Positions 13,771 through 27,796 are shown, counted from the first letter of the stretch. The stretch: 64,000 bases of DNA from Macrobrachium rosenbergii (GCF_040412425.1 NC_089788.1:62652720-62716719), one strand, 5' to 3'. A program made the numbers and translations. Notes: a model not told the origin generated them from the letters alone.

Positions 13771-13871
13771 GCATTAAGGTACAAATGTCTTGAATATACA
13801 ATTCACTATACCTTGGGAATAAATAACACCCAAGGGGAATTATAATTGTTAAATGCCTTTGCGCTGGCTTA

Positions 13872-14939
13872 AGGGGCCCATAAACGTTCAAAAAAAGCGT
13901 CAAAACTTTGCATCAAAATTTTGATATCAAAATTTTGATGCAAAATTTGAGTGTGTGTAGGACGTTTTGATGTCAAAAAAAGATTTGAAGCAAAATTTTG
14001 ATTGATCAAATCCGTTTGATATTTTTTGACGAGTCGTCAAATTTTTGATGCGTGTGTGGGCTCCTGTCAAAATTTTGATCAAACTTTTTAGTTCGCAGGT
14101 GACTGACGAGGAGATAGGATCGCCATGTCTGTGAAGAAGGAGGTCGAAAAGAGATTTTTGATTGAAGTTTTAGGAGAATTCTGTCAGCAGTATTTTAAAA
14201 ACGCTGACATTATCATAATCGAATTTACTTGCTAAGGATAATTATCCAAGGATTCTCTCTCTCTCTCTCTCTCTTCCAAAAAAAAAAAAGGAACAGACAC
14301 GTGGAAAATCATACAAGGATCCATTTCAACCAAGACAAAATCCACGCGGGATGGGCTTACATTACAGCTAAACCTGCGTTTCTTTTTTATTATTTTTTTT
14401 TTTTACTCTGTCTCCTGTTTTACACAAAAAATTAAACTATATAACTAACAAATACCTCAGGACAGCACAAAAATGAGAAATATCCAACAACCAGATATAA
14501 CTGGAATCATGAACCTTCCCTTACCCAAGCACTTATTATCAACCATAATTATTATTCGTTATAACCTTCCATATTATTCGTTATAACCTTTACGTTTCCG
14601 ACATTTTCCTCTGCGTCAGAGCGTGGAATGTGAAAAATTTCTCTTGCAAAAGGTGAGCTGAATTTCTACAAAATGGCCTCTTCAACTAATAGCTATCGTT
14701 TCAATGAAACAAGGAATATTTCCACTTCATCTTTTCCTCTGTTCATGATGCTCACAATGCCAACACTAGTGCTATGGCCACTGATGCATCCATGCCGAAG
14801 ATTTTGACGATACTGAATTTTGATGGGAAAAACGCCTAAACGTGTGTGGGCAATTATGCATCAAAATTTTGTATCAAAGTTACACGTCAAAATTTTGATG
14901 CAAAATTTTGACGCTTTTTTTGAACGTGTATGGCCACCT
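13872..14939. mobile_element. PIF/Harbinger-like DNA transposon, non-autonomous (1068 bp)
   Basis: The terminal inverted repeats are AGGGGCCCATAAACGTTCAA on the left and AGGTGGCCATACACGTTCAA on the right read in reverse; both continue as AAAAAGCGTCAAAA. They are flanked by the 3-bp target duplication TTA (13869-13871 and 14940-14942), the classic PIF/Harbinger site. Sub-terminal regions contain several CAAAATTTTG/TCAAAATTTTGA palindromes. No transposase is present; the only coding-like piece is a 36-codon frame at 14125-14235. The element interrupts the right arm of the surrounding inverted repeat. Confidence 0.8.
14125..14235 (+). pseudogene. 36-codon open frame inside the Harbinger-like element
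   Basis: It starts with a good context (CGCCATGT) and encodes MSVKKEVEKRFLIEVLGEFC plus 16 more residues before TAA. It may be the N-terminal remnant of the parent transposon's second (DNA-binding) protein. The function is not recognisable and chance is possible. Confidence 0.25.
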
Positions 14940-15136
14940 TTAGACCACACTGCTAACCTGGCCGGCGGAGAAGTACTTGTCGATTGTAATTTCCATCGGG
15001 TGTGCGCTATCTCCACCGAAGGTACAGTGAATTAGATTTTAATCATTACTTGCGGCTTAATGTTTATGAATATGAAAATATCACTTATGTATATTATTAA
15101 ACAGTATTCCTAGTTTAATGTTTATATATATATACA

Positions 15137-15168
<32 letters not shown>

Positions 15169-15461
15169 ATGTTTCTTACAATTTCGTCCGGGGAAATGAA
15201 ACTTAATCAAAACCTCTACGAGGACAAATACTTTATGTGATATAAACGCCAGCCATGTTCTTAACCTACTTATTCCATTCCCAAAATGCATAAATCTCCA
15301 ATGGCCAACACGCAATGGGGTCCTCTTCACTTCTTCGTTCCCTAATGTTTTTATACGATTTTCCACTGGAAACATAGAATCTAAATTTGGAAATCTGAAG
15401 CTGCAGAACTCCCTCCACATCAGGATTTCAGCCTGGGTCAGCATGATCAGATATTTAGCAG

Positions 15462-15606
15462 CATACAATCCTTTGGAACTTTTCCCTCATCCAGACATGC
15501 ATTACACGCCCTGGTCAGCTACTCATTTACATTCATACAATCCTTTGGAACTTTTCCTTCACCCAGAGATACATTACACGCCCCGGTCAGCTACTCATTT
15601 ACATTA
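15462..15606. repeat. Two-copy tandem repeat of about 73 bp
   Basis: Each unit contains ACAATCCTTTGGAACTTTTC and ends CAGCTACTCATTTACATT. The units are ~90% identical. The 98-codon frame across them is not supported as a gene. Confidence 0.8.
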
Positions 15607-16251
15607 CCATCTGCGTGTGTCATTAGCCACACCATCAACTCCTGGAGTAGTTTCATTAGTCAACTTTCTGAATTGTCACACTGCATTAGGCGTTTTATTT
15701 GAATTTGTACTACTCCACCCAGCACAATCTTTTCCCTGAGAGTTTTTCATATTCTTGCACTTTTCTCCTTTAGTTTCGCCTGAAAACCATATTATTATTA
15801 TTAAAGCCAAGCTGCAACCGTAGCTGGAAAAGCAGAATACTGCAAGCAAAGTGCCCCAAGAGGGAGAGCAGCCAATTATACAAAAGAAAATTGATAAGCA
15901 AATAATGAATTCGAAGAAAACTGACAGAGAAAAACATACAGGTCACAACCAAGTGGATAAATAACAAAGTAAACTAAATAAGACAAACAACAAATAGTCT
16001 ATGATCATAGTGCTCATTGAAAAAGTATTGCATCAAGTCTGAACTTCCGGAGTTCCAAAAATCTAATACAGGATTAGGAAAATCATTCCACAGTTTGGTC
16101 ACATGAAAAAACTACAATAATGTGTGGCATTCAACCTCACAAAAGAAAAGGAAAGACATACTTAGATTTAACTACATATTTACGAGCATGTTTGCATGAT
16201 ATAGTCGGGAGTTACAATTTATGAATCATGAACGGGTATGATATAGCAAGG

Positions 16252-16743
16252 CAGCGTTCCTTAACCTTTTTCGTCCTCAGCACCCATTTTGGTCAGGCCT
16301 AAGCAGTCCAACAGCCGGTACCATTGGTTAACACCTAGTTACTACAAGGATAAAGTAAAGCCAAATGACGCACTGGTGCCTGCTGCTATGCAACTGTTGC
16401 CCGGAGCGGTGGCAAGTGGCCGCGCCGCCGCGGGGTCTCGCCGTCTAGCGTCAGACATTAGCACACGTACCGAACGTGTACACTGTAGGTCTATCACAAA
16501 GCTTGGGATGCTGACTTAATGCGAAAGTGTGGAACGTTCGTACAAATTGAGTGTTTTTTATCACCATGCTGCAACACATCTGAAAATCATGTTAAAGCTT
16601 ATCAAATTTTAAAAATGCGTTAAAAATACATTTGTCCAAATGTATTCCTTCACTACAGAAACACTGATATTTTACCGCCGCATATGTGACCTTCCCAAGC
16701 ACCCCTTGAAATTGATTTCAGCACCCTAGGTTAAGAAACGCTG
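16252..16743. mobile_element. hAT-like MITE (492 bp)
   Basis: The terminal inverted repeats are CAGCGTTCCTTAACC on the left and, read in reverse, CAGCGTTTCTTAACC on the right (one mismatch), followed by TTTTTCG on the left. This end structure resembles non-autonomous hAT elements. The interior has an unusually GC-rich core (16390-16450, GTGGCCGCGCCGCCGCGGGG). An exact 8-bp target duplication is not visible, perhaps through decay. It splits the local TTATGAATCATGAATGGGTA repeat. Confidence 0.6.
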
Positions 16744-16860
16744 TCTAAGCAGGGGAATGCAATTTATGAATCATGAATGGGTATGGAATAGTCGGGGAAT
16801 GCAGTTTATGAATCATGAATGGGTATGATATAGTCGGGGAATGCAATTTATGAATCACGA
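16744..16860. repeat. ~50-bp tandem repeat
   Basis: Three copies of a unit containing AATTTATGAATCATGAATGG and ATAGTCGGGGAATGC. A fourth copy lies at 16200-16245, before the hAT-like insertion. Confidence 0.8.
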
Positions 16861-17530
16861 AATATTTGAAAAAAAGTGCACTGTGAGCTAAATGAGCGAC
16901 GGCACCAGAGGTTAATGGCAAGATCATGAGTGAGTAAGAAATTTAATTAATTTCAAGTTCTTGTCCAGTAACTCAAGATGCAAGTCAGTCGCTGAAGACC
17001 AAAATGCGGAACAATTTTCAAAAGCCGAAAGTATAAAAGAATTAAAACATTTCCTCAAGATAGATATCTTTAAAAGCTTACAAACACTCAGCATAGCGAA
17101 TATTTTTTCGTGTGTTTTTGAAGTAGAGACATGTTTCTAAAAACTGAATTTGCAACCTTAAACGAGTTGCAAGCAGTTACAGAAACTGAAAATGAAAAGA
17201 TTTGGGTGGGGTGATCCAGAGTCATAGACCAGGTAACAATGAGTCTCATTATGGTTCAGCTCTCTTTACCTTGATATACATGATACACTAAATTTAACTA
17301 AATCTCCGAGAAGAGATTCAGCCACCACAGGTCTATACTCAGGCGACGGGATCAGCGCAAGGATCGCCGTATCATCTGCGCAAGCAAAAAGGAATGTTTT
17401 CAAGGTCAAAGTATATCTCGTACGTATGTGATATAAAGAGTAATGGGCCAAAATCATTACCCTGGGGAGCACCAGATATTACATATCTATAGTCACTCTG
17501 GTGCAAATGAATAACTGATAGCGTAATTTA

Positions 17531-18205
17531 TTCATTAAACATTTCAATAACAATAATATCGGGAAATGGTCCGCTAACTCTCATCTTTTACTCTTCTGTG
17601 CATTCTACATCTACCTCATCACGTGTTAAACTTGTCCACATTCCCTTTTAAAAGGAGCAGTCCTTTATCTATATTCTTGCTCCATCCAAGCGATGATCAG
17701 ACAGCTTACCAACTATCCACTTGTCCACTTTAACATCTATCAACTGACTTTTCCATCCGCTTCGTGCTCACGCATAATCTGCTAGAAAACTGTTATTTTT
17801 CATCGTCATTTGCGCGAGAACGTTCGTCTATTGAAAACAAGAGAAGTTTACAAAGAGAGACTTCCAGAAAACAGCCCTGAATTTTGTTACTTATACACTT
17901 CAGTCAAGAACTTTCAGGTGTGTGAATGTATTAGAAAGGTGTTCGCATGCAAATTAGTAGCTATTCCTGGGTATATCAACCCGATTTTATGTACAATCAA
18001 TACAAACTCACTTAGTGATAAGAAGTCTGCCTATTAATGAATGGTTATTTATGGAACGCCTATCAAGACGACAGGAATTGCGTTTCACCAAATCTCACAG
18101 TATCCTGCAATTCGTCTAATTTTCTGCTGTTGAAGTCAACTAAATTGAAAAATCTCTTGACCAAAGCTATTAATATTAGGCCTAGTTCCTTAAACGCCTT
18201 AGAGG
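17531..18205. other. Intergenic, no gene seen
   Basis: No protein-like frame or structured repeat. The 75-codon frame at 17810-18037 has no recognisable domain. Confidence 0.4.
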
Positions 18206-18207
18206 TT

Positions 18208-18210
<3 letters not shown>

Positions 18211-18264
<54 letters not shown>
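18211..18264. repeat. (GA)n microsatellite
   Basis: About 27 GA units. Confidence 0.97.
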
Positions 18265-18267
<3 letters not shown>

Positions 18268-18870
18268 TCAATCACAAATCTACAGAGTGAATCTACGCAG
18301 AAAAAACGAACGCAAAAAAAATCTCCGCAATACTGAGATGAAATGCCGGAGGTGAAAATCTCCCCGATTGAACATGAACGTGTTGTTACCTGTAAACACA
18401 CCGTTAAAATGTGCTCCACAGTTTAAACCTGCCACAACGCAGACAAAATAATCCTTCATTGAATTAAGCCGTCAGGTTGGAAGTTTCCTCTAAACTGGTG
18501 CTGTATAATGTTTCACGACAAAGTAGACAAAACGTCCAATTTTTAAAAAGAGTTTCGTACACAGCACTTGAGATTTGGTCGATCTGGCTGAGGCAGCCAT
18601 AAAATGTTTAACACTAACGGAAATTCCTGAGCACCCCGACAATTCACGCTTGAAAGATATGATGTTAACGTTTTATTGACACACAATTACCGTGCACATG
18701 TCCTCGTAAATCATGAACACATATAGTTTAACGTGACTGATGATAATAATAAAATTCTTAATGTTACAGATATAAGTACAGTCGAGTGGATCTAACAGAC
18801 AGCTGAACAGTGACCTTCAAGAGAAAACTTATGAATCGGCGGAACGCGTTTCTTTATTATTGATAAGTCG

Positions 18871-20547
<1,677 letters not shown>

Positions 20548-20607
<60 letters not shown>
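20548..20607. repeat. (TA)n microsatellite, 3' flank of Penelope-like copy 2
   Basis: About 29 TA units immediately after the element's 3' UTR. Confidence 0.95.
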
Positions 20608-20613
<6 letters not shown>

Positions 20614-21900
20614 GTGATGTGTGTGTGTTCCATACATTTACAGTGGAACACACAGCATTACTTCCATTCAGAAAAGTACACTTCCAAACAGTGATATCAA
20701 ATTTCAGTCCAACACTTCAGGTGGAAAACGCAGTACTGAAGAATTTGATGAGGTTTGTTCAGTCGCAGTTCAGAATGTTCACAAGTGTTAGTGTAACAGA
20801 CAGCACCCTGCTATTAATGTCAGTTACCTCACATTTTAAACTGCTTAGCTGCAGTTTAAAATTATTAAATGTATCAGCATGGCTTTTCAGTCCGCAGTGG
20901 ATGTCAGAAGTGAAATACTGATCCTTTATTATTCTCGACAGGTGTTTGTTAACAGGCATAAAAAGACATATATAATGCATTACAGGACATGTAGAAGGCA
21001 GATATATATACCGGCGGACAGGCCGTACAATGATGCATAAAGAATCTGAAATAATAACAAGCAACATATATATGATGTGATTAGTGTACATATGAAGAGT
21101 AAAACACAAGAATGGAGAGGCGATTTGACGCCCTTACACTATCAGTATTTTACACGTCTTTATCGTCTAATTTATCTTTACAGAGAGCACTGTTCAGATT
21201 GCTAAATTTGCCTCTAAAACATGTGTATATTGTTGAAATGCCAGAAATTATTATCTCTATTTTGTTTTAAAAGCATCATGTTAAACCTTTCTGTCCAAGT
21301 TAAGAGCATTGTTGCTTTTTTTTTTTTTTTTTAGCTTCCTCCATGATAGGACTGAATCTAAGGTCATTTGCTGGATCAGTGGTCCCACTAATGTTTTATC
21401 ATTCAGTCATCTTCCTCTATCCAGCATAGAGTTATCCGTTTCTCTTATCTACTGGTATTATTTTGGTCACTGTTATGCTGAGCTCAAAAGAACTCCCCCT
21501 CCTCTCAGGCAGCCTCATAACACCCATCAGGCCACTTCTTCCAACTTTTTGGTTCTTTGCGAAATTGATAATCTTCAGACAATACATTTCAGTGTCCATT
21601 TCTTTCTTCTACTGCCAATCCTTTAAAAACTTCCTTTCTTTTGTTTCCCGACTTGTATAATCTTTATTCCTTCATGGCTAAGTTCCATCCTTTATCCTTC
21701 CTTTCCCACTTCTCGTTTTCTTGGGGCCTGGGCTAGGAAAGGCCATTGGGTTGCCATTCTTCGGCCCTCACTCTCATGAGAACTACCGATGTTTCTCCAG
21801 TTTTGTGTAGTTGGAGCACTCAACAAAGCTCCTTTCAGTTATGCTTCCCATGATTGGAGCAAATTATCTGGCCACCTATCTGTGGTCAATGGGTCATCTT
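20608..21900. other. Intergenic, no gene seen
   Basis: Includes poly(T) at 21314-21332. Open frames of 100-116 codons exist on both strands but lack recognisable domains or protein-like composition. Confidence 0.4.
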
Positions 21901-21901
21901 A

Positions 21902-22196
21902 AAATAGGATAGAATAGACTAGAATATAAGGTCATTCAGCGCTGAGACGGAAATTGACAATTAAAAAGTTTGAAAGGTGCAACAACAGGAAAACCTCGCA
22001 GTTGCACTATGAAAAAAATTTTTAGGAGAGGGAGGAAAGTAGGAAAAAAGAAAGAGAATATGAACGGAAGTACAGTAAAAGGAACGAAAGGCATTACAGC
22101 TAGGGGCCGAAGGGACGCTACAAACACCTTAAGTAATGCCTACAGTGCACCGCATGAGGTGTGCACTGATACCACTATCCCCCTACGGAGGGTCAT
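21902..22196 (+). repeat. Interspersed ~300-bp repeat, copy 1
   Basis: Shares CATTCAGCGCTGA, GAAAACCTCGCAGTTGCACT and TGCCTACAGTGCACC with copies at 22770, 30244 and 48450. It lacks about 34 bp near the 5' end (the TTTAGGCCAAAGGCC...GGGACCTATGA block). It ends with a hairpin made by AGTGCACC and GGTGTGCACT. No coding capacity. SINE-like in size, but no clear pol III boxes. Confidence 0.8.
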
Positions 22197-22769
22197 CTTA
22201 GATGCCATATTTATGTTAACCAAATACTAATATTGTCCTCAGACCTGGGATGATGCCATAGCCTCTATATCACGGGTATCCAATATGGGACTGCATTCTC
22301 TTGCTCGAAGGTATACTCAGGTCACTCACAGAGGAGATTATCTGGAAAAGCCCACAGTTTTATCAAACAATTCTCATGCACTGTTCTTATATCTAAAATT
22401 ACAATCCATCACTTCTATCCTCCCCCTTAAAAGCAACTTTCGCTTCGCATGAAGCGAGCTGCTGTGCACTCACTGGAATAGAAAAAAAAGGCCCCTTAAA
22501 TGGCGAAAGGCATTTTCCACTTAATGCCAGTGAGAAGCATTGTCCATCATAGTAAAATACCGTCAGGTTCCCAACTCCAAGTGAATACCAAGGCACGAGA
22601 AATTGTCTGCTCCAAAAGTCTGCTGAGCTACCATAAACAAGTCCTCATTGTTCTCTTCGCAAAATTTTTTTTTTTTTTTTTTTTTTTACTTTTCAGGCAT
22701 TAAAAGTCTCTTACTGCTTTATCATTAAAGCCTGGAGTTGGAGGCTAATATTTGTTTGTAGAAACCTAG

Positions 22770-23065
22770 AATGGAATAGAATATAGACTTTAGGCCAAAG
22801 GCCGAGCGCTGGGACCTATGAGGTCATTCAGCGCTGAAATGGAAATTGAGAGTACAAGAGGTTTGAAAGGTGTAACAGGAGGAAAACCTCGCAGTTACAC
22901 TATGAATCAATTGTTAGGAGAGGGTGGAAATTAAGGAAGAAAGAATATGAATGGAGGTACAGTAAAAGGAATTAGAGGGGTTGCAGCTAGGGGCCTATGG
23001 GATGCTGCAAAGAATCTTCGCCTACAGTGCACTGTGTGAGGTGCGCTGACGGTACTAACCCCCCC
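22770..23065 (+). repeat. Interspersed ~300-bp repeat, copy 2 (near full length)
   Basis: Starts GGAATAGAATATAGACTTTA, contains the GGCCAAAGGCC hairpin, the CATTCAGCGCTGAAATGGAA core and the terminal AGTGCACT...GGTGCGCT stem, and ends at a C-run. Same orientation as the other three copies. Confidence 0.85.
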
Positions 23066-23358
23066 GAAAGAAAATAACCACTATCAGTAGTAATATATAT
23101 GATATAAAAAGTCAGTAATTTAAGTAATCATAAATCCTATTTATTAGTGGATATAATAATAATAGGAGTGGTGATAGTAGTTGATTAATAAGCAGAATTG
23201 AGCAACATAAGGTAAAGGCACTATAATAATTTTATTGACAGTTAACAGCAGTGCATACGTTAGATGTTAACAGATTACTTCCCTTATGTTGCTGCGTCCT
23301 TCTCTCTACTTATATATATAAAGTATATTAACATTATTAATGTCATATTATATATATT

Positions 23359-23362
<4 letters not shown>

Positions 23363-23413
<51 letters not shown>

Positions 23414-23507
23414 TGTCTTTTCCTGTAATACTACAGTGTAATATATATATATATAAAACACTATATATATATATATATATATATAACGTTTAAATAGTGT
23501 TTTATAT

Positions 23508-23556
<49 letters not shown>
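23363..23556. repeat. (TA)n arrays with a short inverted repeat, 5' flank of Penelope-like copy 3
   Basis: Three TA arrays (23363-23410, 23440-23485, 23513-23556). Between them ATATAAAACACTAT (23451-23464) and its complement ATAGTGTTTTATAT (23494-23507) form a hairpin with a TA-rich loop. Confidence 0.85.
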
Positions 23557-23557
<1 letters not shown>

Positions 23558-23558
23558 T

Positions 23559-24215
23559 ATGTATATTATATATGATGGTACGACTTACAAAAAACTAACA
23601 AAAACTCCCCTTGATCAAGTCAAAAAATTCCAATGGCACAGTGAAAAAATCCTTAAAGATAAAAAAGAACTAATAGGTCAGTTGTCAGTAAAATTTCCCT
23701 GGTTACCTTATTTGTACGGATTAGTAAAAACGCACAAAGAAAATAATCCTATGCGGCCTATTATCAGTACTGTTGGCTCATTATCATATAAACTTTCGAA
23801 ATATATTACCAAGCTCTTGTCCCCGTTACTTGGAACTCTCTCAGATTCTCACGTATATGATTGTCTAGATTCACTTGATAAATTAAACAAAATCACTTTT
23901 TGCTCCACTGATAGATTCGTTAGTTTTGATGTTTGTTCTGTTTTTACTAAAGTCCCTATAAATTCTATTTTAGAGTATCTTAGTAATGAACTAATCCATC
24001 ATGAATTACATCTACCTGTAAGTCATATTATTTCACTCACTAGACTGTGCATTTGTGATTGTAAGTTTATATTTATTGGTGAATTTTACCAACAAATATT
24101 TGGTATGGCAATGGACAACTCCTTATCCTCACTGCTCTCAAACTTGTATATGGAATTCTTTGAAAAACGATATTTACCTAACATCATTTATACTCCTTTG
24201 AAGTGGTATAGATAA
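23559..24215 (+). pseudogene. Reverse transcriptase fragment of Penelope-like copy 3
   Basis: About 218 codons covering RT fingers and palm up to the residue before the catalytic VDD. The stop at 24213-24215 sits exactly where the YVDD tyrosine should be. Motif A aspartate (FDVCS) is intact; the motif B glycines are partly changed (MDNSLSS for the usual MGNPLSP). Confidence 0.85.
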
Positions 24216-24471
24216 GTTGACGATATTTTAGCTGTTTTGCCTGCTGGTATTGATGTAAATGGTTTACTCTCTAATTTGAATAACCAGGTACCATTAATTA
24301 AGTTTACTTTAGAATTATAAAAAGATAATTGCCTCCCTTTCTTAGATGTTTTAACAAACAGAGAACCATTTCAATGCAAATTCAGTATTTATAGGAAACC
24401 AACCAACAACTTAGCGTATGTCCATTTTTATTCAGGCCATTACCTTAATATCAGAATATTAATTTTTATCT

Positions 24472-25036
24472 ATGTTTTTACGAGCTTTGCGCATTGTCAG
24501 TCCCCAGTATTTGGATCAAGAAATTGAATACATAAGAAAAATAGGGACTGATTTATGTTATCCTTCACATATACTATATATTTGTTATGATAAAACCTAC
24601 AAAAAGTTTTATAGTGAAAGTAACATGGAGAAAGAAACCCTTAAGAACATTCTTAGCTTGCCTTGTTTTAGTGGTTTTGAAAACATAAAATCATTGTTAA
24701 AATCTTTTAATGTCGACCTCGTTTTTTCCTATAACACACTAAAAGGTATGTTAATAAAAAAAAAATAGCCCTCAAGAAAACAGCAACATATATAAAATTT
24801 CATGTTTGGACTGCCCCTCTTTTTATATTGGCCAATCTAGCAGAGATTTAGATGTACGTATTAAGCAACATAAGTATTCTGTCAAAACTGGGCAAACATC
24901 TAATGCTATATTCATTCAAGTGAAAACTCTCAGGATAAATTGGACTGAAAGTTCAGTCATTACCAGATCGAAAGATTTCTCTTCGCGAAATCTTTTAGAA
25001 TCTGCTATGTACAGCTTAGTTCCAGTTGTAATTTAG
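24472..25036 (+). pseudogene. Linker and GIY-YIG endonuclease fragments of Penelope-like copy 3
   Basis: 24472-24768 encodes the linker and ends in a poly-lysine run caused by an A-run frameshift. 24806-25036 encodes CPSFYIGQSSRDLDVRIKQH, with the GIY-YIG YIG strand intact. Frameshifts separate the pieces; not functional. Confidence 0.8.
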
Positions 25037-25590
25037 CCCTGGCATGTATTATTTGGACCACTGCATTAGTAAAATCTTCATGAATGGCCTTAAAGATAAA
25101 ATCCATGACTTAATTACTAATTAGTCACCTTATATATCTTTTCTATATATTCGTATGTTTAATATTTTTTTTGTGAAAATGTTCACTTTGTAAAAAATTT
25201 TTATTGTTTACCATACAGAATTATTGCATTGTACTTTTGTAACATATGTAATCAGCTTACTCTTTCCAGTCATCTTTTGGTGGTCAGTGTCTTTCCCTGT
25301 AAAATCTGTTGACTTGTCCCTGTTTTCGAGCGGTTGGGCCTAATCTTTTGTAAAACCTCTTAAATATACTGTATACCTCTGTTTTGGTAGGTCTACTAAT
25401 TCTTCAACTGTGTTGGATTCCAGGCACACACTTTCCTTTACAATCCCCATCTGTCATTTATATGAGCTTTCTTTGTAAACTTATTTTTACATTTCTATCA
25501 CTCTGATAAGTACAGGGCAATAAGTCGAAAGGCCCAGCACCAATCTTGCTTCTCTTTCCTCCGTGGCATTGCCTTTATATAAATATATAT

Positions 25591-26740
25591 TTTGTAAATA
25601 TTCTGCTGTTCGCCCTCTCTGCATTATTTAGTAAAAAATATCATTCGAACAGACAGAAAGGCGTCTCTGTCGACGGTAAGGGAATGCAAGTGAGGCCGGT
25701 AGGCTGTGCTTTTAAAATAAAATGTCTGTAGCAGGGAAGAGTTAACATTCGAGACCTCAACCAACAGGGGAGGGTTTTACCAAGTAACCTCTAGTGAAGG
25801 TGGTCTTAAGCTTCCTTTTGCTCTGTCCTATGCATTCAGCAATCTCTGTCAATTTTTCAGACTGCCTGGGGCTATGGATGGATGGATTCAAACATTGGAC
25901 AAACAGCCCAGGACTACAGCAGCCTGACCTGACCTCAGTAGAGTGAGGCTAACCTTCAGGCTAAGAGCACGTGTCGTGCTCAGGCTAACTGTATCCTTTG
26001 TCTTCTCCTGTCTTTGCGCTGTTTTACTCAGTGAATCAAGAAGTGTTAACTGAGAACCCCGATCAGCAGTTGCTGTGCGCAAGCAATTTATGTAATGGTA
26101 AGTCTGAAATTTGACGGTTTTTTGTCGATTGACTAGTATTCTTCCACTGTACTTCATCTTTTCCTACTGTTTCACCACTTCACCACCATCCACGAGAACC
26201 TGGTATAACCATATTTCTGTTATGAAGGCTGGTGTATGAATAATTAATATTGCCTAGTGAAACTGCACAAGCTATTCCCATGCAGTAAGTAGGAATTAGG
26301 GAAAGTTAAGTGTAAGTAAATTTCAGGCAGACTTGCGTCTCAAGCCCATTGTTTGGAAGAGAAATAGCCTTCCTAGTACTAAAACTGCACATGATATCTA
26401 CTAGTGCAGACAATCGTTGTGTTATATTTTCTTACGGGAGCGGGGAAAACTGACTGTGTCTGACTTTGGCGAAAGCTCATGCAACTTCCTCGCTATCACC
26501 ACACATTCTTTCGTTGTCGGGACTAAGTGGGAAGTAAAGGGGTTTGATGTAATCCATTTGTCACAGAGTAATCCATTATCCCACAAGTAGTTACCGGCTG
26601 GCGACCTAATTCAATTAAGTAATTGTCTGTCTTTGAGGTTAACTTTAGCTTTAATTGACAGGTTACGTGTGTTATGGGCAAAGCAGGACTACATAAATTA
26701 CATTAATTAATTAATAAACTCATCAGCCAAAGCCCACATG

Positions 26741-26742
<2 letters not shown>
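25591..26742. other. Intergenic, no gene seen
   Basis: Mixed composition. No domain, RNA gene or repeat recognised. The 89-codon minus frame at 25888-26157 has no support. Confidence 0.4.
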
Positions 26743-26744
<2 letters not shown>

Positions 26745-26823
<79 letters not shown>

Positions 26824-26826
26824 TAT
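26745..26826. repeat. (TA)n microsatellite
   Basis: About 40 TA units with one slip near its right end. Confidence 0.97.
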
Positions 26827-27358
26827 AAATGATGACATAAGTCCCAGAGAAAATTTGTATTTACGAAATAGGGAACAAAAAGACGAATGAGAAAAAGAGA
26901 CAATAACATGAAAACGAGATGGAATGCAGACAATAACCGAGGGGGAAAGCAGAAAGAGAGGAAACAGACGAAATAATAGAAAACTTTTCACTGGAAATAT
27001 TTTTTATTTTATACGAAATTTCGAACGCCATGAGAGGTGATGGGAATCGAATGGACACGAGTTTCAGGTTCTGCAGAATTTCTATATTATTTTTTTTTAT
27101 ATTTTCGAGTCTTGTTATCTTCCTCCTGTTTCGCCAATAGGCTGGAAAACAATACCGAGAAAGTTGTGGCGATTTCCTTTCTATTGTTGTCCTTTCTTCA
27201 AATGGAGTTGAAATCATTAGATGATTTTTAGGGTGCAATGACTCTGCCAAAGGACCTCTTAAGATATTTTTGGCTATTTTGTGAAATTTTAGTGAATACA
27301 AAATATTTCCTGTAACAATGAAATGAAAATGGATTCTTACAGTCACAAATATTTATAT

Positions 27359-27543
<185 letters not shown>

Positions 27544-27709
27544 TAGGTACCTTCTACTATGATATATTGATCAAGACGAAAAATGTGAATTATTGCAAAA
27601 ATATCCAATTTTATTTGCTTAGTAAAGCATTGTTACCTTGTGTTGAAAAATGTATGTTATCAGGCATGGAAAAAAAAAGCGCAAATGAACAACGATGATC
27701 CCATAACAG

Positions 27710-27711
<2 letters not shown>

Positions 27712-27794
<83 letters not shown>
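27712..27794. repeat. (GA)n microsatellite
   Basis: About 41 GA units. Two short (TC)n runs follow at 27891-27912 and 28066-28083. Confidence 0.97.

Positions 27795-27796
<2 letters not shown>

Larger units (their letters stand above)
15778..17530 (-). mobile_element. LINE (non-LTR retrotransposon) remnant, reverse-transcriptase 3' half
   Basis: Read on the minus strand, 17266-17500 carries the RT signature in pieces: a GAPQGNDFGPLLFI-like block in one frame, then FACADDTAILALIPSPEYRP in another, where CADD stands for the usual YADD catalytic box. The order and IPSP-x-RPVVAESL phrase resemble jockey-type elements of decapods. Near 16040-16120 the minus strand reads LWNDFPNPVL, typical of the C-terminal end of such ORFs. 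Frameshifts and stops make it dead. It is interrupted by a hAT-like MITE (16252-16743) and a short tandem repeat. Confidence 0.65.
23557..25590 (+). mobile_element. Penelope-like retroelement copy 3, 5'-truncated but longest
   Basis: It retains much of the reverse transcriptase: PYLYGLVKTHKENNPMRPII, RT motif A as VSFDVCSVFTKVPI, and motif B as FGMAMDNSLSSLLSNLYMEF. The catalytic box reads WYR-stop-VDDILAVLP: the tyrosine of YVDD is replaced by a TAA. The linker (FLRALRIVSPQYLDQEIEYI) and GIY-YIG core (CPSFYIGQSSRDLDVRIKQH) follow with several frameshifts. The 3' UTR ends TTCCTCCGTGGCATTGCCTT before TA-rich DNA, the same end as copy 1. The N-terminal RT region is missing. Confidence 0.87.

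Noticed and set aside
15443..15739. 98-codon frame with a repeated NPLELF...HYTP segment
   Set aside because: The repetition comes from a DNA tandem duplication; there is no protein-family resemblance.
23440..23510. Snap-back junction at Penelope copy 3 similar to copies 1 and 2
   Set aside because: The inverted repeat there lies between TA arrays and is not made of element sequence; at the true junction (ATATAC-TAT-GTATAT) the pairing is only 6 bp in TA-rich DNA, too weak to claim.
26861..27346. 161-codon minus-strand open frame
   Set aside because: No recognisable motif, hydrophobic/aromatic AT-driven composition, no splice or start support.
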